This document shows, in pieces, positions 60,800 through 64,000 of a stretch of DNA of 64,000 bases; positions within the stretch are counted from its first letter, which is position 1; each line of letters opens with the position of its first letter. The notes below the pieces were generated by a model, which saw only the letters and a program-made list of their open reading frames with translations, had not been told where the DNA came from and searched no databases. Location: assembly GCA_963841855.1 (NCBI GenBank), contig CAWJEJ010000003.1, positions 620,001 through 684,000 on the forward strand. The letters run 5' to 3'. Source of the stretch: CAXBBB01 sp963841855 (GTDB lineage Bacteria > Bacteroidota > Rhodothermia > Rhodothermales > BA12). Both the position numbers and the translations under genes were made by a program.

Positions 60800-62461
60800 C
60801 TATCGGCGCGGCGGCTGTTCGAGCAGTCGCAGCACCAGCGGCGTGGCGTCGCGCTGCGTGGGCGCCGGACCGATTTGGGCATTCATCAACTCGCGCATCT
60901 GCTCGCCGGTCGCGTTGGTGTGGGCCAGCAAAAACGAGATGTGGCTCTCGCCCGCCGATGCGCCTCCGTGCCCCGACACGCGAGGCGAGCCGAAGTAGTA
61001 ACGGTCCGCAAGTGGCACGTCGTTGCCCGAACGGGCCAGCAGGATCACGTCCCCGGCGTGGTGCCCCAGCGGGCCGTTCGTCAGCCAATCCAGGCGCTCG
61101 GCCATTCGCACCAGATCGGGCCGCGGATGGGCCTTCAGGTAGTCGTCGACATTGACCCACCCGTCGCGCGTGACGACCTGGAACGGCGGCTGCGTTTTGC
61201 CGCTCGGATCGGACGCGCGCGCCAGAATCAGGTCGAGCGCTCCGGCCACCCCGCCCAATTCGAGCGAGTCGAAAGCGGCGGCGTAGAGTTGGGTCACCAG
61301 AGGCAGCACGTCGTCCTGGATGCGTGGCGGCTTGCGCCAGTCGCACTCGTCGCCCGGCTCGCGGCAGGTCGAGCGGTCGGCGATGTAGAGTGACGCGGCC
61401 GCTTCGTTGTAGACCATTACCAGATCGTAGTCCTCGTCCACTTCGGCGACCGTCGACGTGCGGACGCGGTAGCCCAGCGAGTCGATCAGCGCGCGCGGCT
61501 CGTCGAATCCGCGGCCCCTCAGGCTGTTGCGGTCGCGGGCGAGCGTCGCGACGTGCCCATGGTCCGAGACGACGAAAACGTAGGTGTCGCGCAGCAGATC
61601 GTCGCGGCGGTAGCGCGACAGGATGCGGTCGATGTGCGGATCTATTTCCTTGCGCAGATACTGTCGCTGCTCCTCGCTGCCCGACTCGTGCGCCACTAGA
61701 TCGACGCCTGGAAAGTAAGCGACCTGCAGATCAGGGACGCCGTAGCGGTCGGCGCCTCTCTCGAAGCCTTCCCAGGTGTCCTGATCCAACTCCTCGTACA
61801 ACTCGTCGATGCCCCCGAAGAGCATGTCGAACGCAGCGTCGATCAGGTCGGCCGCGTCGTTGAGGTCGGGCGGCGTGAGCAGATCGGCGCCCCTATAGAC
61901 GAACCCCATCGACACGTGCGATCGGACGTCGGCCTGCTCGAACAGAGTCGGAGCCTGAATCTGCTCGCCGAACAGGTCGTCCGACCAGATCGACAGCGTC
62001 TGCTCGACCGTCCCGACCGACAGCGGGACCGGCGCGTAGACGACGCGCTCATGCCGGTCGAACCACTCGTTGCCTGTCACTCCGGTCACGGCGGGCGGCG
62101 CTCCGGTGAAAACCGTCGCCCAACCCACCGACGTTTCGGCGGGAAACGCAGACACGACGCCTGGCGCCAGGTAGCCCTTCTCGTAGACGCCGTCGCCGCT
62201 CTCGGACCCAATCAGTTCCGCCAGGCTGGGCAGGTCGCCGTCGGCCATCGCACCGCGCAACTGCTCCTCGCTCACGCCGTCGAGCGCGATCATCAGCACG
62301 CGCGCGCGGCCTCTGATGGGGCGCATCGGCTCGCGCAACCGCTGCTCGCCGCCGCTGACGACCAGTTCGGCGAACTCGTCTAGCGTCTGCCCCAGACTTC
62401 CGCACCCCGCAACCGGCAACAGCACGAGGAGCAGGAAGAGTCGGATCGGCAGCGTCGGCAT
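60800..62461 (-). CDS. Alkaline-phosphatase-superfamily lipoprotein (type I phosphodiesterase / nucleotide pyrophosphatase-like)
   Basis: Start at the ATG at 62461, opening a lipoprotein signal with lipobox PVAGC. About 553 residues. Metal and nucleophile motifs follow the family: LMIALDGVSEEQL (Asp), FPAETSVGWATVFTGAPP (Thr/Ser nucleophile region), FPGVDLVAHESGSEE (Asp, His), FVVSDHGHVATL (Asp, His) and a C-terminal SGHGGASAGESH (His). A hydrolase of phosphate esters or nucleotides at the membrane surface is likely; substrate unknown. It is convergent with paralogue 2. Confidence 0.85.
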   Translation of the reverse strand: MPTLPIRLFLLLVLLPVAGCGSLGQTLDEFAELVVSGGEQRLREPMRPIRGRARVLMIALDGVSEEQLRGAMADGDLPSLAELIGSESGDGVYEKGYLAPGVVSAFPAETSVGWATVFTGAPPAVTGVTGNEWFDRHERVVYAPVPLSVGTVEQTLSIWSDDLFGEQIQAPTLFEQADVRSHVSMGFVYRGADLLTPPDLNDAADLIDAAFDMLFGGIDELYEELDQDTWEGFERGADRYGVPDLQVAYFPGVDLVAHESGSEEQRQYLRKEIDPHIDRILSRYRRDDLLRDTYVFVVSDHGHVATLARDRNSLRGRGFDEPRALIDSLGYRVRTSTVAEVDEDYDLVMVYNEAAASLYIADRSTCREPGDECDWRKPPRIQDDVLPLVTQLYAAAFDSLELGGVAGALDLILARASDPSGKTQPPFQVVTRDGWVNVDDYLKAHPRPDLVRMAERLDWLTNGPLGHHAGDVILLARSGNDVPLADRYYFGSPRVSGHGGASAGESHISFLLAHTNATGEQMRELMNAQIGPAPTQRDATPLVLRLLEQPPRR

Positions 62462-62548
62462 CCGACGAACATAGCCGCTTGGCTCTCCTGGCACTCGTCA
62501 CGACTCGGCTACCGACAGAGATCTCCTTCGGTTTGACCGCCACAAACG

Positions 62549-62597
62549 CAACCAGCGACGCCACGCTCAGACGTTCCGGGCGCAGCGCTGCTGGTTG
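62549..62597 (-). terminator. Hairpin after the MerR-family gene
   Basis: Arms CAACCAGC (62549-62556) and GCTGGTTG (62590-62597), extended imperfectly inward, 12 bases after the minus-strand MerR stop, followed on that strand by CGTTTGTGG. The interior resembles the ACGCTC.GAC..TCCGGGCG core of the T9SS-gene hairpins. Confidence 0.6.
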
Positions 62598-62609
62598 AGG
62601 CGATGTCGC

Positions 62610-63341
62610 TTACCCAGCCGACGCCGCCATCGCCGATCCGTAGTAGGCGCCCAACTCGGGCGAGATGCCCCACGCGCGGTACATCTCGTCGGGGATGTGC
62701 TGCACGGCGCCGTCGAGCGACGAGCGGACGCCTGCGTCGCCGCCGGTGAACTGGCCGATGAGCGTCTGAGCTTGGGTGACGAGCGACTGTACCTCGGTCG
62801 AAGCCGGGTCGTCGCCTGCCTGCCGATGCGCGTCGAAGCGCTCGAACAGCGTCGCCCACTGCTGCTGGACGGCGCGCATCTGTTCGTCGCCCACCTGGTG
62901 GCCTCGCCTTTCGAGTTGCGCGAGTTGTTCGGGTGTGTAGTGTTGGTCGATCATGGTGCTGATGTGGATGAAGGTGAATACGTCCTCGTCGTCGCTATGC
63001 CATCCGCGCAGGCGCTTGGCGACGCGTTCGAGCCGGTCCAGCGCCTGCCGGTCGGACTCGATGCGTGCACGCAGATGCGCCACGTGCCGCCTGATCAGGT
63101 CAGTCGGATTGTCTCGGTCCAGCGCATCGGCGATGTCGGCGAGCGACAGCCCCAGCGCGCGGAGCGACACGATGCGCTGCAGTCGCACCAGGTCGCGCGT
63201 GGCGTAGAGCCGCTGCCCGGACTCGGACCGACGCGCAGGCGTGAGCAATCCGATGGCGTCGTAATGGCGCAGCGCCCGAATGGTGAGTCCGGTTCTGAGT
63301 GCCACGTCTCCGATGCGGTAGAGGTTGGGCGATTTGGGCAT
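62610..63341 (-). CDS. MerR-family regulator with TipAS ligand-binding domain
   Basis: Start at the ATG at 63341 (MPKSPNLYRIGDVALRTGL), where the MerR wing-helix begins; the longer upstream frame is noise. 243 residues. HTH: YRIGDVALRTGLTIRALRHY, DAIGLLTPARRSESGQRLY. Dimerisation helix about 80-115. The C-terminal ~125 residues (YTPEQLAQLERRG, WATLFERFDAHRQAGDDPAS, MYRAWGISPELGAYYG) form a TipAS domain, which in TipA/SkgA-type proteins binds antibiotics or other ligands. A palindrome lies 34-48 bases upstream, in the usual MerR promoter-spacer position, so autoregulation is likely. Confidence 0.9.
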   Translation of the reverse strand: MPKSPNLYRIGDVALRTGLTIRALRHYDAIGLLTPARRSESGQRLYATRDLVRLQRIVSLRALGLSLADIADALDRDNPTDLIRRHVAHLRARIESDRQALDRLERVAKRLRGWHSDDEDVFTFIHISTMIDQHYTPEQLAQLERRGHQVGDEQMRAVQQQWATLFERFDAHRQAGDDPASTEVQSLVTQAQTLIGQFTGGDAGVRSSLDGAVQHIPDEMYRAWGISPELGAYYGSAMAASAG

Positions 63342-63374
63342 GGCGTCGACGAGGATGAGTTTTACGGTACGACC

Positions 63375-63389
63375 CTGACGCAGCGTGAG
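63375..63389 (-). promoter_or_regulatory. MerR-type operator/promoter spacer
   Basis: CTGACGCAGCGTGAG is symmetric at 12 of 14 arm positions and recalls MerR/TipA sites built on CTCACG...CGTGAG. On the minus strand it sits between TTGCCT (63395-63390) and TACCGT (63369-63364), a 20-base spacer as in MerR-controlled promoters. Confidence 0.5.
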
Positions 63390-63489
63390 AGGCAAACGCG
63401 GCGACGCGCTTTCACACAACCTGCACCCGGTGGACAGTCGAATCCGCTGCCGGTTGTATCGGTTGGATCTACACCTTTCGCCTACGACC

Positions 63490-64000
63490 ATGTCCGCCCT
63501 TCCCGCTCGCCGCCGAATGACCGAAGCCGAATACCTCGCGTGCGACGCCGCGAACGAGGGCAAGCACGAGTTTTTCGACGGCTACCTCGTCCCGTGGAAC
63601 GGCGAAATACTCGGCATGGCAGGCGGATCGCCAGAGCATAGTCTCCTCGGGATGAGCATCTCAAGCGCGCTGCTCGGCGCAAAAAGTGTCGCGCGTTCAA
63701 CCCCGACATCCGTGTACGCCTACCATCGGGCCGATACGTCTACCCAGATGCCACCGTCGCATGCGACCCGCAGTACGACGATGCAAAACCGCGCACGCTG
63801 CTCGATCCGCTACTCGTCGTAGAAGTCGCCTCACCACCGACAGTCGATAAGGACCGGACGACCAAACTGAGCGCATACACGAGTATGGACAGCGTCCACG
63901 CCTACTGGCTGTTCGAATCCGACCGCGCCTTCGTCACCCTCTACGAACGCCGCCCCGACTGCTGGTCGATCCGCACGCTGTCGGGACTGGACGCCGCCAT
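63490..64000 (+). pseudogene. Uma2-family (DUF820) putative endonuclease, frameshifted and cut by window end
   Basis: The ATG at 63490 reads MSALPARRRMTEAEYLACDA, NEGKHEFFDGYLV and HSLLGMSISSALL, the Uma2 opening. Around 63675-63685, at a run of five A, the frame changes. The continuation is RRKKCRAFNPDIRVRLPSG then RYVYPDATVACDPQYDD, LLVVEVASPPTVDKDR, TTKLSAYTSMDSVHAYWLFE. The PD-(D/E)xK-like residues (Asp in YPDATV, Glu in VVEVASP, Lys in TTKLSAY) are all retained in the second frame. The gene runs off the right edge. Uma2 proteins are predicted restriction-like nucleases found in multiple copies in many genomes. The indel at a homopolymer could be a sequencing error. Confidence 0.8.

Overview
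The window is GC-rich, gene-dense bacterial chromosome, most likely from a Rhodothermota/Bacteroidota-type bacterium (Rhodothermales-like). The taxonomic hints are several large secreted repeat proteins ending in a type IX secretion (T9SS) C-terminal sorting domain (PNPA...VYDVLGRxV...G.Y..RL...LVVAR), a TonB receptor paired with a HmuY-like lipoprotein, a sensor kinase with a periplasmic Reg_prop propeller and Y_Y_Y domain, and starts that mostly lack a clear Shine-Dalgarno. No rRNA, tRNA or CRISPR array was seen.

Layout. 0-10 kb: end of a propeller protein, a RuvC-like nuclease with an inactivated AAA+ partner, an S41 protease, an esterase, a LytTR regulator, and a HmuR/HmuY-type haem uptake pair. 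10-16 kb: a decayed T9SS gene, then a very large repeat-rich T9SS protein split by one frameshift. 16-25 kb: M28 peptidase, tandem-DUF1990 protein, lipase, then valS, whose 3' end carries a small AT-richer single-gene insertion bounded by a duplicated valS tail; mazEF lies beyond the 5' end of valS. 25-36 kb: a composite lipoprotein, frameshifted stress-protein and EamA-transporter genes, a FG-GAP T9SS protein, a NarL-type two-component system and an Lrp regulator. 36-46 kb: a PLP transsulfuration enzyme, a three-gene exopolysaccharide operon (TolC-like porin, PilZ-like/HlyD adaptor, Alg8-like synthase fused to a beta-helix domain), then tig-clpP. 46-64 kb: a peptidase-propeller-barrel protein, a P450-glycosyltransferase pair, an ABC-2 exporter, three tandem T9SS repeat proteins separated by look-alike hairpins, an alkaline-phosphatase-type lipoprotein, a MerR/TipAS regulator and a frameshifted Uma2 gene cut by the window edge.

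How it fits together. Much of the window concerns the cell surface: surface display through T9SS, periplasmic proteolysis, haem capture and polymer export. The most noteworthy items are the alginate-like synthase operon with its synthase-beta-helix fusion, and the cargo insertion that appears to have swapped the 3' end of valS. Apparent frameshifts cluster in a few genes (about 10.3-11.2, 13.8, 27.4-28.2, 55.0-56.0 and 63.7 kb). From one sequence it cannot be decided whether these are sequencing errors or genuine decay.
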